Position numbers and translations under genes: made by a program. Of a DNA stretch of 64,000 nucleotides, positions 49,461 to 61,904 are shown in pieces (positions within the stretch are counted from its first letter, which is position 1; each line of letters begins with the position of its first letter). A model generated the notes under the pieces. That model worked only from the letters and a program-made list of their open reading frames with translations, ran no database searches and was not told the origin of the DNA. Origin of the DNA: Xylona heveae TC161 (taxonomy: Eukaryota; Ascomycota; Xylonomycetes; Xylonales; Xylonaceae); assembly GCF_001619985.1 (NCBI RefSeq), contig NW_017264202.1, positions 930,001-994,000 on the forward strand, written 5' to 3'.

Positions 49461-50552
49461 TCAGTTCCCAGCTTTCACTAGCTCGGTCATGCTGGCTTGC
49501 ACAGCCTTCCACCACCTTGCTCTTGTTTCCAAGTCCTCCTCTATTCCGCCTGTGCCTTGCTCCTTTCTTCGTAGAGCTTCTGTTGCTGCCGCCATGTTCA
49601 TGGCTCGTTGCTCCTCTAAGGGCCTCAGCTCGGCCTTAAGGCGATCTACTTCTCGCTGCCTTCGGGGCAACATGGACTGAAGCGCCGCGACCTGATGTTT
49701 TACCTCCGCAAGTTTCGCTTCCCTCTCTTCGAGCAACTCGGTAGATGCATCCAGAGACAGATTCAGATCTGGGTTATCCGAGACGGGCGCTTGTTCCGTC
49801 CGTAGTGATTCTATACTTTCTTCGAGCTGCGCAATATGGGGAGGCAATTCGCGCAGTTGTATTGTCTGTAATTGGATTTCTTCGTATCCTAGGGTGAACT
49901 CGTACATTAGTCCCGTTCTAATTCCGCGCATGTGATTTCATCCGACTCATCCCTCGTTTCGGCGAGATACGCAAGCTATACATACTTTTTGCCAGAGCTC
50001 TGCCTCTGCTTTCAATCTGAGAAAGGAGTTCCTCGACTCCATTCTTCTGTGCTTTAAGCTCTGCCTTGACGCTCTTGAGCTCCTCCTCAAGTTCCACGTT
50101 CTGTTGCGGCTCGACTAATACCGGCGGTTCAGTGAGAAGTGCCCGGAGGAATTTTTCCTTTGTAAGTTGTTCGACGAAGGAAAAGCGGAGTTTGGAGAAT
50201 AATTCCTAAAACACGACGGTGTTCAGTTTTTTGCCTTACTATTACCGCTTCTCTGTGGACAGTCGCCAGGTCATGATGGCTCAGTCGTCTAGCAATGCGG
50301 CGCAGCACTGAGACTGTAACAACAAAGTACCTTGTAATGTGCCAGTTCCACCTCTAATCCAGCGGGCGTCTGGTCATCGAAGGCAGAGAGATCGAATTCG
50401 TCGGTAGAAGCATCGGAACGTTTGCGACTTCGAGTATTTGGGGCGCGGCGAATTTCATTGGTTAAAGGCTCGCTCAGTTGGATGATTGACAGCACCCTGG
50501 ATGCAAGGAAATCCTCTATTGTCGAAAGGAGTTCCTCTGGTGAGTCTGCCAT
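49461..50552 (-). CDS. Kinetochore protein Sos7-like (coiled coil)
   Basis: Exons 50552-50331, 50205-49986 and 49888-49461; 289 residues. The N-terminus (MADSPEELLSTIEDFLASRV) is helical, then a disordered basic stretch. ELFSKLRFSFVEQLTKEKFLRALL resembles the conserved segment before the coiled coil of Sos7, the partner of the kinetochore scaffold Spc7/KNL1 (family assignment from memory, moderate). The remainder, residues about 95-275, is an almost continuous coiled coil rich in Glu/Leu/Gln, with ELPPHIAQLEESIESLR and REVDRLKAELRPLEEQR. Predicted job: part of the KNL1-side of the outer kinetochore. The divergent neighbour across 860 bp is the RS-rich gene at 51410. Confidence 0.72.
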
Positions 50553-51409
50553 GGTCGCAACCCTTTTGCAGTGACGAATTCGGGTTGAGGGTGCAGAATA
50601 GGCTGTTGTTTACTTTTCGCTGCCATTGTTTGGCAAATGCATTGACTCTGGGGTTTTAGCGTGTTCGCGTGCCCGAGATTCTGCAGGTCACCTTTCCCCG
50701 CCAAATGCCGGCATTGACCCTCAATACTGGTCTTACTGCAAATCGGGTGCTGCATAAGACTGATCTTCTGGCGCCAATTCGAGACATTTGTAAAGACTTG
50801 ATTTGATATTGGGAACATTATCTCATGTCCTACGGGCTTGAGACTGCAAGAATTACGGAGTACATCATCCGCGTTGTATTTTGGTCAGATAATCCACAGA
50901 ACAATCATATTTTAAACCCGAAAAGAATGAAGGAAAACATAAATTATAAATAAAATGCTAGAATATTTTGTAAAGCTCTAAAACTCTCCTGAAGCTAATA
51001 TCCACATAGGAGAATTACTCATACACCGATTTTAAATTTATTAAGCTCAGTAAGGCGAATGCTGTTTGCCGTGTCTGCTTTGCATTTTAGTGGGAAGTGG
51101 CAGATTCGGTGACATCAATCCCGCACTACTACGTATAGTTACAACTGAACATTGTCTTTGCGACAACTTACGGCCATTACGTCTACCACAGAAGATATTT
51201 TGTCAAGACCAAGTGCTACGCAATGAGAAAAAATTGAGGGAGTTCGAGTATTGCTCATATTCGCTATAGTCTGACCGTGGACGCATCCCATGGCCAAACC
51301 CACGCCACATACTCTCGTCTTGCAGCTCAGCGCTTCCATCGCGATTAGCAGTTGCATATCCTAAGGAAGAACTGCTATTGCTTCTGAGGCCAGTACAACC
51401 AAATAACAA
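50553..51409. promoter_or_regulatory. Divergent promoter of the Sos7-like and RS-rich genes
   Basis: 857 bp, no gene. Contains TACGGAGTA at 50854-50862. Confidence 0.5.
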
Positions 51410-52645
51410 ATGTCCGCCGACACCCCTTTTTCTGACGACTACGTCGCCAATCTACTCAAGAAAGATGCGCGAGACAGTTCGGTGAGGTATTCCGCTCTTG
51501 GGCTACAGGCGTTTCTTCCTCAAAGGTAAGCTTAACCCAAACAACCTTTTAGTCAAACTGCCCTTCTGACTAGCCGCAGACCCTCTTCAAATGCACCGAA
51601 GCCAAATACGAGATTTCTTCGAAACATCATCCGAGACACCGATAATCACAATGCCGCCCTCCTTGCGAAAGAAGCACAAGAGGCAAGGGCTCGGCTGAGG
51701 GCGCTGCGCGAAGGGGAGCCCAGATCAAAGCATGAGCACCGATCAAGTGCAAGTGACTACGCTGAGAACAAACGAAAGCGAATGGAAGTTGCGGAGTCTG
51801 AAAGCAATATACGAAGATCTAGTGAAAAGTCGTCCTCAGCTCGAATACGTCACCAACGGTCCAGGCGTGACGAGGTGAAAAGAGATGGTCACGACGATAG
51901 TGACAGAGAACACTCGCGACATCCGCATCGGCATAATTCAAGGGAGCACCGACGACGTCATCGGAGCAGATCCAGAGAGGGTCACTCAAGCCAAAGATCT
52001 GCTCGAGACTCACATCGTCATTTACGTCGACACCATCGAAGCTCTCGATCACGTTCTCCTCATGGCGAAAGAGTATCGCAACATCGAAGATCGCATCGAC
52101 CCCGATCTGTATCATATTCGCCCGAAAGGCACAATGACTCTGCTCCTAGCCGCTCCAAACGGGCGAATTTCTCTCCTAAAATTGGAATGGGGACATCAAA
52201 AAGCAAACGGTCTCCGTCACTTACGTCGGACTCTGATCCGTTGGAGGCAATCATTGGTCCCCAACCGCCGACTGCAGAACCTAAGGTCCGTGTACGAGGG
52301 CGCGGTGCTTTATCATCTTCTTCCGGCATTGACAACCGCTTTGCGTCCGGCTACGATCCATCCACCGACGTACAACCGAATGTAGAGGACGAGGATGACT
52401 GGGACCAGGCACTTGAAGCCTTAAGGGATCGGCAGCGCTGGAAGCAATCCGGCGCGGACAGGCTTCGAGCGGCTGGTTTTACGGAAGAGGAAGTGGATAA
52501 TTGGAAGAAGGGTGGAGAGAGGAGTGAAGCAGATGTTCGATGGGCAAGGCGAGGCGAAGGACGGGAATGGGACAGAGGAAAGGTTGTAGATGCAGAAGGC
52601 GATATTGACTTGAAGCCCGAATGGGGCCGGCTCAAAGACACCTAG
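51410..52645 (+). CDS. RS/RH-rich nuclear protein, probable pre-mRNA splicing factor
   Basis: Exons 51410-51525 and 51580-52645; 393 residues. The first 85 residues look conserved: DDYVANLLKKDARDSSVRYSALGLQAFLP, then KPNTRFLRNIIRDTDNHNAALLAKEAQEARARL. A long Arg/Ser/His-rich domain follows (RHPHRHNSREHRRRHRSRSR, HRRSHRPRSVSYSPERH), a classical splicing-factor RS-type region. The C-terminus is acidic then helical (EDDWDQALEALRDRQRWKQ, TEEEVDNWKKG) and ends KPEWGRLKDT. Fungal homologues are often labelled pre-mRNA-splicing factor 38B (from memory, not checked); exact family uncertain. Nuclear location is likely. Confidence 0.75.
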
Positions 52646-53140
52646 CTTGGCGGGCTGAAAAGGCATTAGAGATGTACATATTCGATGCTTGCAGAACAGT
52701 TGCAAGCAATTCAGCTTTTGTGATACCCCTAACACCAATAATTTACACTTGATAGTAACTGTCCTCTAAGTTTCCCCCAGTCCATGACAGCTGCTTTCTT
52801 ATTACCGAATTTGAATTAAACAGCCCGCTGGCGACGCCTTTGGGCGGCCGCGCAATTATGATCTGATAAGATTATCATTTTGCATTGGGTCGGACGCGCT
52901 AAACTTGGAATAAAATCTTGGCGTGGTCGGTTAATGTGCGGCTCTGGAGGGTTTAGACCTGCCCTCCCACAAACGAATTAGCGATTCTCGAAGTGTGCGG
53001 ACAACCTCATCGACGCAGCGACCACGACAACTACGACACCGGTGAGCCGACGAGGTATGTCAAAAATTCGAATCTGAGTCTGTTATACGTTATTTACAAA
53101 AGTGCTGACGTCCTTTTTTTGCTTCAGTTCCTAATTCAAA
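52646..53140. other. Intergenic region upstream of the eL37 gene
   Basis: Promoter and leader of the ribosomal protein gene; the pyrimidine-rich ending TTTTTTTGCTTCAG before the ATG may be the 3' end of a 5'-UTR intron. Confidence 0.45.
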
Positions 53141-53815
53141 ATGAGTACGTCTTGACCCTATGCAATTCGGAAACCCGGACCCTGTTCCCGCCCGGCGACG
53201 ATATGCAACGAAATGTAAAGAAAGTTACGAACAATCTGATGACTGACGGATCGAAACAGCGAAGGGAACTTCCAGCTTTGGCAAGCGCCACACCAAGACT
53301 CACGGCCTTTGCAGACGCTGCGGTGCGTACAACCCTTTTTCTCAACCTGAATGCATCGATCGCTTTTCTCTCCGCGGCGCGAATTCTCAATTGTGTGAAG
53401 AGGAGGAAGGGGGGGAAAGGAAGAACGGGAAGAGAATCGCTATACCACGAGAGGGAAAAGAACATATTTCGATGCTTTCCGCCAAAGACATTTCTTGAGG
53501 GCTCAAGCTGATTTGTGGAATTTTTATAGGCCGTCGCTCTCTTCACCTCCAGAAGAAGACCTGCGCGTCATGCGGTTACCCCGCTGCTAAGACCCGCGGC
53601 TGTACGTGAAAAGACCCAAGCCATCATTCGATATACCCTTTGCATTTTTCTAACACGGATACACAACAGTCGAGTGGGGCCAGAAGGCCAAGCGGAGAAA
53701 GACCACCGGCTCCGGTCGCATGCGGTACTTGAAGACCGTCCCCCGGAGATTCTCCAACGGCTTCCAGCTCGGTACCCCCAAGGGCGCCAAGGGCCCCACC
53801 GTCAACGAGGCATAA
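53141..53815 (+). CDS. rpl37: 60S ribosomal protein eL37
   Basis: Four exons, 53141-53144 (ATGA), 53260-53322, 53530-53601 and 53670-53815; 94 residues. The sequence is unmistakable: [20 protein letters not shown], then [20 protein letters not shown], forming the zinc-ribbon CxxC...CxxC, and [20 protein letters not shown] with GTPKGAKGP near the end. Component of the large ribosomal subunit around the peptide exit region. The first exon contributes only ATG plus one base, common for fungal ribosomal protein genes. A larger plus-strand open frame (52993-53511) in another frame is spurious. Confidence 0.96.
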
Positions 53816-54379
53816 AGGCGTTATTGAAAAATAGGGGGAGCGAGTGTGTTGTCGATGACAGCTGTACTGGATTCAGGCAATTTAGCTCATAACGTCTGCA
53901 ATAGCAATGGTTGCCATTTGACAACTTCTTTTCGTCGTCGATTCGCTGTGAACTGCAATGTATGCGCCAGATGTGTCACCGATATATCCTATTTTCGAAC
54001 AACTTCCATTTTACGAGACACCACTTTTCGGACCCCGAATTTTCAGCTTCAATGAGCGAAGAAAATGTCGGGCGCATTTAACAACGAGGATATATTGTTC
54101 CAGCAAGATCTTGCTATAAATTCCAAATGAATGTCGCCACCAGCCAGTTTATTCGATTGCCAAATATGTCTATACAGAATGGACTCGTCGAACTGCATTC
54201 TCCCAAGACGGTCCCCAAATTCTATTTACGTTTGCAAAAACAGTCCAACAAAATTCACTGCCTTAATAGACCGTCCAACGCCGAATAATGCTCGCTTTCC
54301 CAATATCTTTCTTTTCTAAACCATGAAATGCAAACATGCAAGCTCCAAACCAATCGCATCATCTGACAGCCCAGACATT
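53816..54379. other. Convergent intergenic spacer
   Basis: 3' flanks of eL37 (+) and Elp6 (-). Nothing else seen. Confidence 0.45.
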
Positions 54380-55909
54380 TTACGTTCCCCGCTCAAACAC
54401 TTTTGCAGCCCCATCAGCCGCAATGAAGTACAACAACTCCTTGTCTTCGAGATGCTCGTCTTCAGTTTTGTCATCAAGCTCGTCTGCGCCTCTCGTGAAC
54501 TGCATGACTCCACTGACGTCTTTGGCTGTACCCGTGTCTAATAATCGCAGGGAGACGGTAAGTCGAGCCTGGTGCGCAAGACTCAGCAGAAACGAAGCGT
54601 GCGCTTGCTCAAGCGGCGTCGTCGGCGACTGCACCAATGGCGCGTCTGCCGCAAGAGTGATAGTTGTAGAATGAACTTGCTATAACGACAGTTAGCTCCG
54701 TACCCATCCAAATATCTCTGCCTAAAGCTCTTTTCACTATCGTCGTTCCTCGTGCCGCCCATATCCATGGCACGTCTCCTCACACAACACCACCTGATGG
54801 AACCAGAACCCAGAAAATAACCACGAAACACAAAACTTACCTCGCGCAGGCCAAATACCCAATTCACCATATCCGTAGCATTTACCCCCGTAGTAGCAAG
54901 CAACACATCCGGCTGGTCCACAATGAGCAGCACTTTCCGCTCCTGCTGTGAGCCACTGACGCTCGGTCTCCCAGAACCGGCACCACCACCAGCAGGAGCA
55001 GCGCCAAATGGTGCCGCCGCCGGCGGTGCCCTCGCAGAACTTGCTGCGCTTCTGGGCCCATTCAATCCGGAACCCACACTAGCAGGTGACTGTGTTTGTG
55101 TTTGTGCTTGTCCCTGAGTCGCCGTTCTTAACCGGCGAATCTGTACCTTAATCGACTCGCCGACGCTCTCGAGCTTCGGAGAATCTAGCACTGTCGTTTG
55201 CGGGATTGACGCAGCCGTCGGTGCCGACGCCGCTGAAATTGGAGCGCCACCAGGAGCCTGTACGCCCAGCGGCCCACGCGGAGGAACAGCGCCTGGACCA
55301 CGCGCGGGTCTTATAGGATAACTTGGAGACGCAGAAGGAGACTGCGATGCAGGCGGCGCGAAGAGCTCAGTCAATCCATCGACGAACGCGAAACGTCCTT
55401 GGACCGCAAGACGTCTGAGATCGAGACCCTGTATTTGCAGCAGTTATTAGCAACAGTACATATTTCAAAATCATGCAAAGCCATTTCTCAATTGCACATC
55501 CAACCCCCAAAAAGCAATATATACCACTCATCCTATCCGCCGCCCAGCCCCAGGGCTTACGGGGCATAACCCCCGAACAGAACGCAAGGTATAGAAGCTC
55601 CAGAGCATACACACACAGAGAGAGAGAAGAGGGGAAGGGAAAAAGTGATGAAAATAGTCGTACCATTCTCCGCGCGCCCTCTCTCCAAAACTCCCCATCC
55701 CGCAAAAAGCTCACGAGCACGACCGCGACATCTGACTCCGCGGAAGCTTCATCTTGCTGTTGTCCCGCACTGGCCAAGGCCGCGTACAAGTATCGCAACA
55801 CGAGCCAGTTGGTCGAAGCGCTCAGTACGGATGTGAGCAGCGTAAGAGACGTCGAGGGAGGTAGGCGGGTATATGGTTCGAGCAGAGGTGGAATAGTGCG
55901 GGAGCTCAT
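54380..55909 (-). CDS. elp6: Elongator complex subunit Elp6
   Basis: Exons 55909-55664, 55428-54841 and 54679-54380; 377 residues. RecA-like ATPase-fold protein without an active P-loop, forming the Elp456 ring of Elongator, which modifies wobble uridines of tRNA. Visible: SSRTIPPLLEPYTRLPPSTSLTLLTSVLSASTNWLVLRYL, with the fungal N-terminus. Then GLDLRRLAVQGRFAFVDGLTELF, KVLLIVDQPDVLLATTGV (strand with the Walker B-like DQPD) and DAPLVQSPTTPLEQAHASFLLSLAHQA. The C-terminus ends AADGAAKVFERGT. The middle contains a long low-complexity insertion rich in Ala/Pro/Gly (about residues 120-230), not usual in yeast Elp6. Overlapping longer frames are shadows. Confidence 0.85.
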
Positions 55910-56711
55910 TTTTATATATATTGCGACGTTGACGTTGTTAGATGTGTTCGAAGTGATATTTCGCGATCATGGATCTGTTTTGTATTTGTAGCTTGGGCTC
56001 AGAGACGCGGGGAGGGTGGAAAGTCGGATTACTCCGTAGATCGATCCAGTAAACAGTAAACCGGAATAGAGGGGTCCAATTGCTCGCGCTGGCAGAAATT
56101 GGAGAGAAGATTGAGCTGTTGTGACGTGCGACTGGTAGTCAAAAAAGTTGACTGCTACTTTCGTTGACCTACACAAATCGGTGAGGCGGGATTCGGGCAG
56201 TCCTCTGACCTGTCATTTGGTTGCTAGTTCCGGCTACAACATGCGCCTCGGTTTAGGTGCTTAACCGAAGGGATCAACAGATGCTGGGAAAGTTAACTGA
56301 ACTTGCCTATTCAGTTGGAGCGAATAGTTAAATTAAAAGCGCACCGAGTGCCTTTTGTAAGCAGCTGAGCAATTACGGTAGGAAAAGTGTGAAGGTTACA
56401 GTCATCACAGCAGATCTCCGGTGGTAAGTCCCGTTCTTGCCAGTCACTTCTTTCAAATGGTACCATTCAACAGGTCAGGAAACTTTTGCTCATAGATGGA
56501 TTATTTATTCGCGCAATATTTACCAACAAGCAACGAGACCTTAAACGTATAAGCCATCTCTAAAGCAGTAAATATAGAATTTGCCCTGTTCATCTTACGA
56601 CCTCTTCTTGTAAGTCATGAGAACCTAAATAGCCCAAAAGTCCGAATCTTGGTGCAGGTAATGATGTAAACGTCCAATAAATAGCAAAACAGTCACCGTC
56701 GGAATATATGC
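55910..56711. other. Intergenic region between elp6 promoter and RdRP 3' end
   Basis: 802 bp, no gene. Contains TACTCCGTA at 56030-56038, upstream of elp6. Confidence 0.45.
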
Positions 56712-59700
56712 TTAAGAAACGAGATTAAACAACTCTTCGAGAGCAGATTCCCCAGATGCCATGTCAAGAGTTACGACTTCGGTAAACTCTTCTTCGGAGC
56801 TTGACGCTTCTTCTTCGTCAACACCTTCGGGCTGCTCTACTTGACTGGAGCTATGAGACGAAGATGGTGCATCAATGTCCGGCGTATTCTGTCGACTATT
56901 TTGGTCGCTTTTTATAGCAGGAGCATTCGATAGTCCATTGTTTGTGGCAGTTTCGTTTTCCTCCCAGACAAGAAGATCCCCAGAATCATTTGACAGCGTG
57001 GTCCGAAGTCCATCACTCGGTGCATCGGCGATTTCTGCTCCCAAGCTCCCCACGGTATCCTCCCGCTGGAGAATGGAACCATCAATAGGTTCGGGCTGTG
57101 AGACTATCCCAAGTCTCTTATGTTCTGGCTCAAGGATTGGAAGTAATGGTGAAGAAATTTCAGAGTTCAGAAGTGTATCTAGAAGATGAGGACGAGGAAG
57201 GAAACTTTCGCGTGTTTCTGGGGAGCCTTGTGGCTCGACGCTTGTCAAGCCATCTGGGTGGCCACAATCCTCAGCTGCTTCAGTAGGCGACATCTCCACC
57301 TCTTCGGAAGGAGTACTCTTCCAAATTTCAACTTCGAGATCCTGCGGGACCTTAGACATACCATGGGGTCCAACATCCTCGAACCCAAGCTTATCTATGG
57401 GGGCGACAACGTTGGTATGAGGATTTTGACGTAGCATATCCATATCTTTTCGATCGAACTCCGCCAGCGGGGCACCACTTCCTTGCCTATTGGAGTTCTG
57501 CTCCTGGCGATCTCCATGCTGGAAAAGTTGCAGCATCTCCCCACGATGAGTGACTCCCTCGTTCGTCTCCAATGAGTCTCCTTCGAGGCCCAACTCGCCC
57601 AGATTTATCGGCTTAGCCAGATGGGCTCCTATTGGAGGATGCCCCTCCATACTTTCTGGCGGCAATCTCTCCGTAGCCTGGCCATGTCGACCCGGTAGCT
57701 CGCCATTTGCAATTCTCCCCAAGACCTTGTCAAATAGCCATGGAAAACTAATCAGAGGCATCGTGCTCACGTTGATCTTCTTGCTCGGTTCTTCCTGACC
57801 TGCGACTGTTCTGGGCCTGCGACTCTCTTCCAGAGCTTGGCTTAACTGTTGCTCAGTCACTTTGTACATTGCAACTACAAACGGCACGAGCCCATCAACA
57901 TCCCTTGTGCCAGCCTTTTCGAAACAGGCCTGCTTGAACCGCTGCTTAAGTCCAGATGATATCACTCCCATCTCCTCGTGGAACTTGTAGTCTTTTGATG
58001 CATTTGCGTGGCTCATTAAAAAGGTCGACCATACCTCAAACTCTGTATCAATCTGATACTGCGCCATGATACGGCGCATGGCAGCATCATACTCCTCCTT
58101 GAGCATCGCAGCGGCTTTGATATCTTCATCTCTTGTTTGACAGGCTCCCAGAATACGCTCATCAAACTTCGACTCAAAATGAGGAACAAAATCCACACGT
58201 TGGACCTGATCATAAAGCTGACCAAGGACCTTGCGTGAGACATAAATCTGCTCCTTCGGTACATGGTTCTTCTCCATGAAATGGGGCCACTTCCGAGCTC
58301 GAAGCTCTCTGGGCATTCTGGCTGGCTCTCCGGTCTTTGTATAGTCGACAGCCTTCGAATGGAGTGCCGCTAATTGTAAACCTAAAGCTATGTTAGCGAC
58401 AGAAGACTGTCCCGCGAGAGTGAACCCCTTACATTTTCGATCCTTGACGCCGGTATCGAGGTAATCTGCATGAGCCATGTGCGACGTGGCAATGGTAGGT
58501 AGTCGATCGTTTTTCATATATGTAACGAAGAAGGAAGTGATATGATCTATAGTTACTTCATCAACTGGGGCAGGATTTGGTGGCGTATAGTCCATTGGCT
58601 CGTAATTCCATTCAGTAGGAGTCAGCTCTTGATCCCAGATGACCAGGTAATCGTCGCCATCGAGATCGCCGCCAGAGCACATGCTAGCAACATCTCGATC
58701 GCCAGTTTGCGGTAGAACAACAACGTTTTTCAGGTGATATAACTCAGGAACGTTGACGGCACGCACGACGCGAACGTCCCCGGGGTGTAGAGAGGGATTC
58801 CGTGCGAGAAGGCATGGTCCTTCAATGACAACATAACCATCTTTCCTCTCTTGATCAGAAACTTGAATGAATATCTCGGGGAGATCAACAGCCTCCTTAT
58901 TCACATTTCTCCGATCTTGCTTATCGTAGTGTCCGTTTAATATTCCAGTTTCATCAACGCAGCCCAGAACGAAAGCGCCATCCTCGATGAGAATCTTCGC
59001 CTTTTCCTTCAGATATTTGATGGACCAAGCTCTCCATAGGTGCAACAGCGAGGCCACAAAGGGCTCATTACTCTGTTGAAACCCGTCCAAAATCATATTC
59101 GCTATATTCATTGTCATTTGATTCGGGTCAACGTATTTCTGAAGTAGGTGCAATGCCTTGCTTTGGTTCGACATCGCTTGCTCAAGATCAGAAAGCATGC
59201 CTTTCAATTTATTGACGAAAACTTCATCCGGAACACCAAGTGCAGAAAGGACGAGGATGATTTGCCTATTCAGTGAAGCCGCGGCAAACTGAGACCAGCG
59301 AATAATTTCAAGGCCATTATGTGCTGCAGCAAATTTATACTGGCTTTCGCGGATATGTATCTCATTCTTTTTGGCGTCAGGAGAGATTGCGAGCACACCT
59401 TTACAACCACCGAGCCGAAATTGGAACACCGATGGGGGATCCTGTGGGTTGGGAAGCTCAAGTTCTGATGCGACTATGGTCGCGAGGAAAGGAGAGATCT
59501 TGCCGACACCGTCAGTGAAATTATAGCCATTACGTTGAATGTCTTGGAGCTCTTTAATCTCTACCCTTGTTCCGTTAATGGCCCGCGTGGTCGAGAAACA
59601 TTGTCCGATGCGAGCTGCATATTTGGCAATAACCTTGATATTGTCAAACTTTCCCATCCAAAGCCGAATATCGGCAGCGTTCAGATGCGGAAGCCTGGCA

Positions 59701-61904
59701 AAGAAATAGGCACCGTGTTCATGAAATTGCGAATTTCCAAATGCAAGAAATTCATAATGACGGTCTCCGATGGTTATACCATTCGCAAGAATTCTCTTTA
59801 TTCGCGTAAAAATCTCATCATTTGATTGATTCTCTATAGCATTGATTCTCCCCTATAACAGTAAGCATATATACGGTATAAAACAGGTCTGGAAGGACCC
59901 ATACCTGGTATTTCTCATCTGAGAATCGCACACGGAGAAAGCGATCCGAATGCTCGATATAGCGCCTGACTACGCGATTTGATGTTTCGATGCTTGGACT
60001 GTTGTAATAGACCATGGTAGGCGTTACTGTTGCCGATCGCATTTCTGCGCAGTAATGTGGAATCTTTGTTTGTGATACCCTAGGGTATTTCAAGGTAAAT
60101 ATCTCCATCGGATCGTAAAATCGTCGTTTCTGAGAGGCCACGTGCTCAAGAAGATCCTGGGCCCTCTTTGCGTCCATTGCTGTCAACGCATCGACGAAGG
60201 CTTTGCTTATATTGTGCTCGTTAAGGCAACCCTGAGAAATGCAGACCTCGAGTTGATATCGCACGGGGAAAGAGAGTGGCGGAACTGTCAACTGGGCCAT
60301 GTCCTCGAGAAACGAGCCAGAGTTCTGGTCACGGACTGAAGGTCTATCTATAAACTCCCAGACCGACGATTCGGGATCAACCTTGAGTGCAAATTTCTCA
60401 ATCCCCAGCATCTCCACATTGTAGTCCCGCAGAGCTCGGTGCACTACAGCGTATTTGTTCCAGTCGTTATTGGCTTTGCTGAACACGAACCGATACGTTG
60501 TCCATCTTCCTAAAATGTCGTGTGTCAGTCTCACTCTCATAAGAAAAAGTAGGGTCGCAACTAACCAATATCTATAATAGGGGCGCCCTTCTTCAGAGTT
60601 AAGGGTACATGTCTAAGCTGATTTGGTGCGTAGAGCACATCAGTCTGTCTACGCCAGGTCTCCCATTCGTTCCAGAATGTTGCTCTCTCATCGTGAGTTG
60701 CCTCAATGCGTTTGACTCTTCGGAAGAAGTTTGGCGGCGTGTCTATTGGCACAATGAGCACCTTTTTGTCGTCTCCAATATCCATCTCAAAAATTCGCTG
60801 GCATTGCGCAAAGGGAATCCTGAACCGGTAGGTTTCGATTCTGTCGAGAGAGCCAACGGTAGCCGCTGGCTTGGTACCTGCAAGCTTGGGAGCAAGACCA
60901 ATTTGGCGCCGTGGATCCTGGATGTGTAAATTAAACCGAATGTCAATTTCCCGGCGAATCAAGTTTAGTGTAAAGCAAATGTCAGACTGGCTGGTTCCGT
61001 ATATGTTACGCATGGCCATCATTGTTGATTCATCGTACAGGAAGCCAAAGTCAAGAGCTTCTGCCAGTAAAGTCTATTTATATGATTAGTTTCCAGCTTC
61101 ATCAGCCACCATTGTACCTGCAAGCCATTGACATACCGTCCGTTCCGGATATTTAATCGACGGATTTAAAGGACTAGGGTGCAGAAAAGTCCTACGCTTG
61201 GGCTCCAACTCGACCGCAATGGGCCGCTGTTTTGAGGCAGCAGTCTCAACGGCATAGCTTTGTTCCAACCAAAATGATCTTCTCGGAGGAGGGCTAGATT
61301 GGACACCGACTTGTTAATATCATTTATCGCAGCCTTACCGGATGGTTTCTGATTACCTGAATCGAACTCTTGCTACACCATCTCGAGTTCCTCTAGTGCT
61401 CTCAAAGATTTCAATGGTCTCGATCGGCCCTTCATCGATCAACATGCGATATAGTTCAAGCGTAGTGATAGAGGAAGGTAGGCCGGAGACTTTAACACCG
61501 AGTTCTGTCCAGTTCGACCAATCTTCGACTGGTTTAATCGACTGATGCTGTCTAAATGCCCAAGGGCTGGCGGCGGACGGCTTCCCTCTGCGTCCATACG
61601 TGCCCCTGTGGGAACTATATCCGCCTCGTACAAAGCCTCGACCAGGTTCGCCGGCGTAACGAAAGGCTTGTGGAGTAATTGGCCGTTTCGGAGGCGCGCT
61701 CTGAGGACGCTTTTGGTCACCCAAAGCAATTCCTCGCCCATTTAGGGCTCCCCGGGGCGCTTGATGAAGGGTCGGGTGCGCGTGAAGGCCATGAGGCTGG
61801 GTCGAAGATCCGCGACGGGCACCAATGCCAGGATGATTTGTTTTTGCCCAGTCTGGAGAGCTTGTAAAATTTTGCGAGAACTGGTCCAGTGCGCTTCCAG
61901 CCAT
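56712..61904 (-). CDS. RNA-dependent RNA polymerase of the RNA-silencing type
   Basis: Six exons, 61904-61357, 61293-61137, 61073-60566, 60509-59905, 59852-58433 and 58381-56712; 1635 residues. Makes double-stranded RNA from single-stranded templates in RNA interference or meiotic silencing. The first 125 residues are Gly/Arg-rich and disordered; about 125-180 looks like an RRM (GVKVSGLPSSITTLELYRML). The catalytic core includes DGVGKISPFLA and the signature CSGGDLDGDDYLVIWD, with the catalytic DLDGD at about 1002-1006. An intron of 51 nt, a multiple of three, sits at 58432-58382 and would be read through as 17 extra residues; removing it gives DRKC|LQLAALHS, matching the family. The last 350 residues are acidic and disordered. 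An RRM-like head suits the Rdp1/SAD-1 group more than QDE-1 (inference). Confidence 0.92.

Noticed and set aside
52993-53511. 172-codon frame over the eL37 5' region
   Set aside because: Different frame from eL37 exons; passes through an intron.
61439-61741. 100-codon frame in the RdRP first exon
   Set aside because: Alternate frame of the Gly/Arg-rich N-terminal exon.
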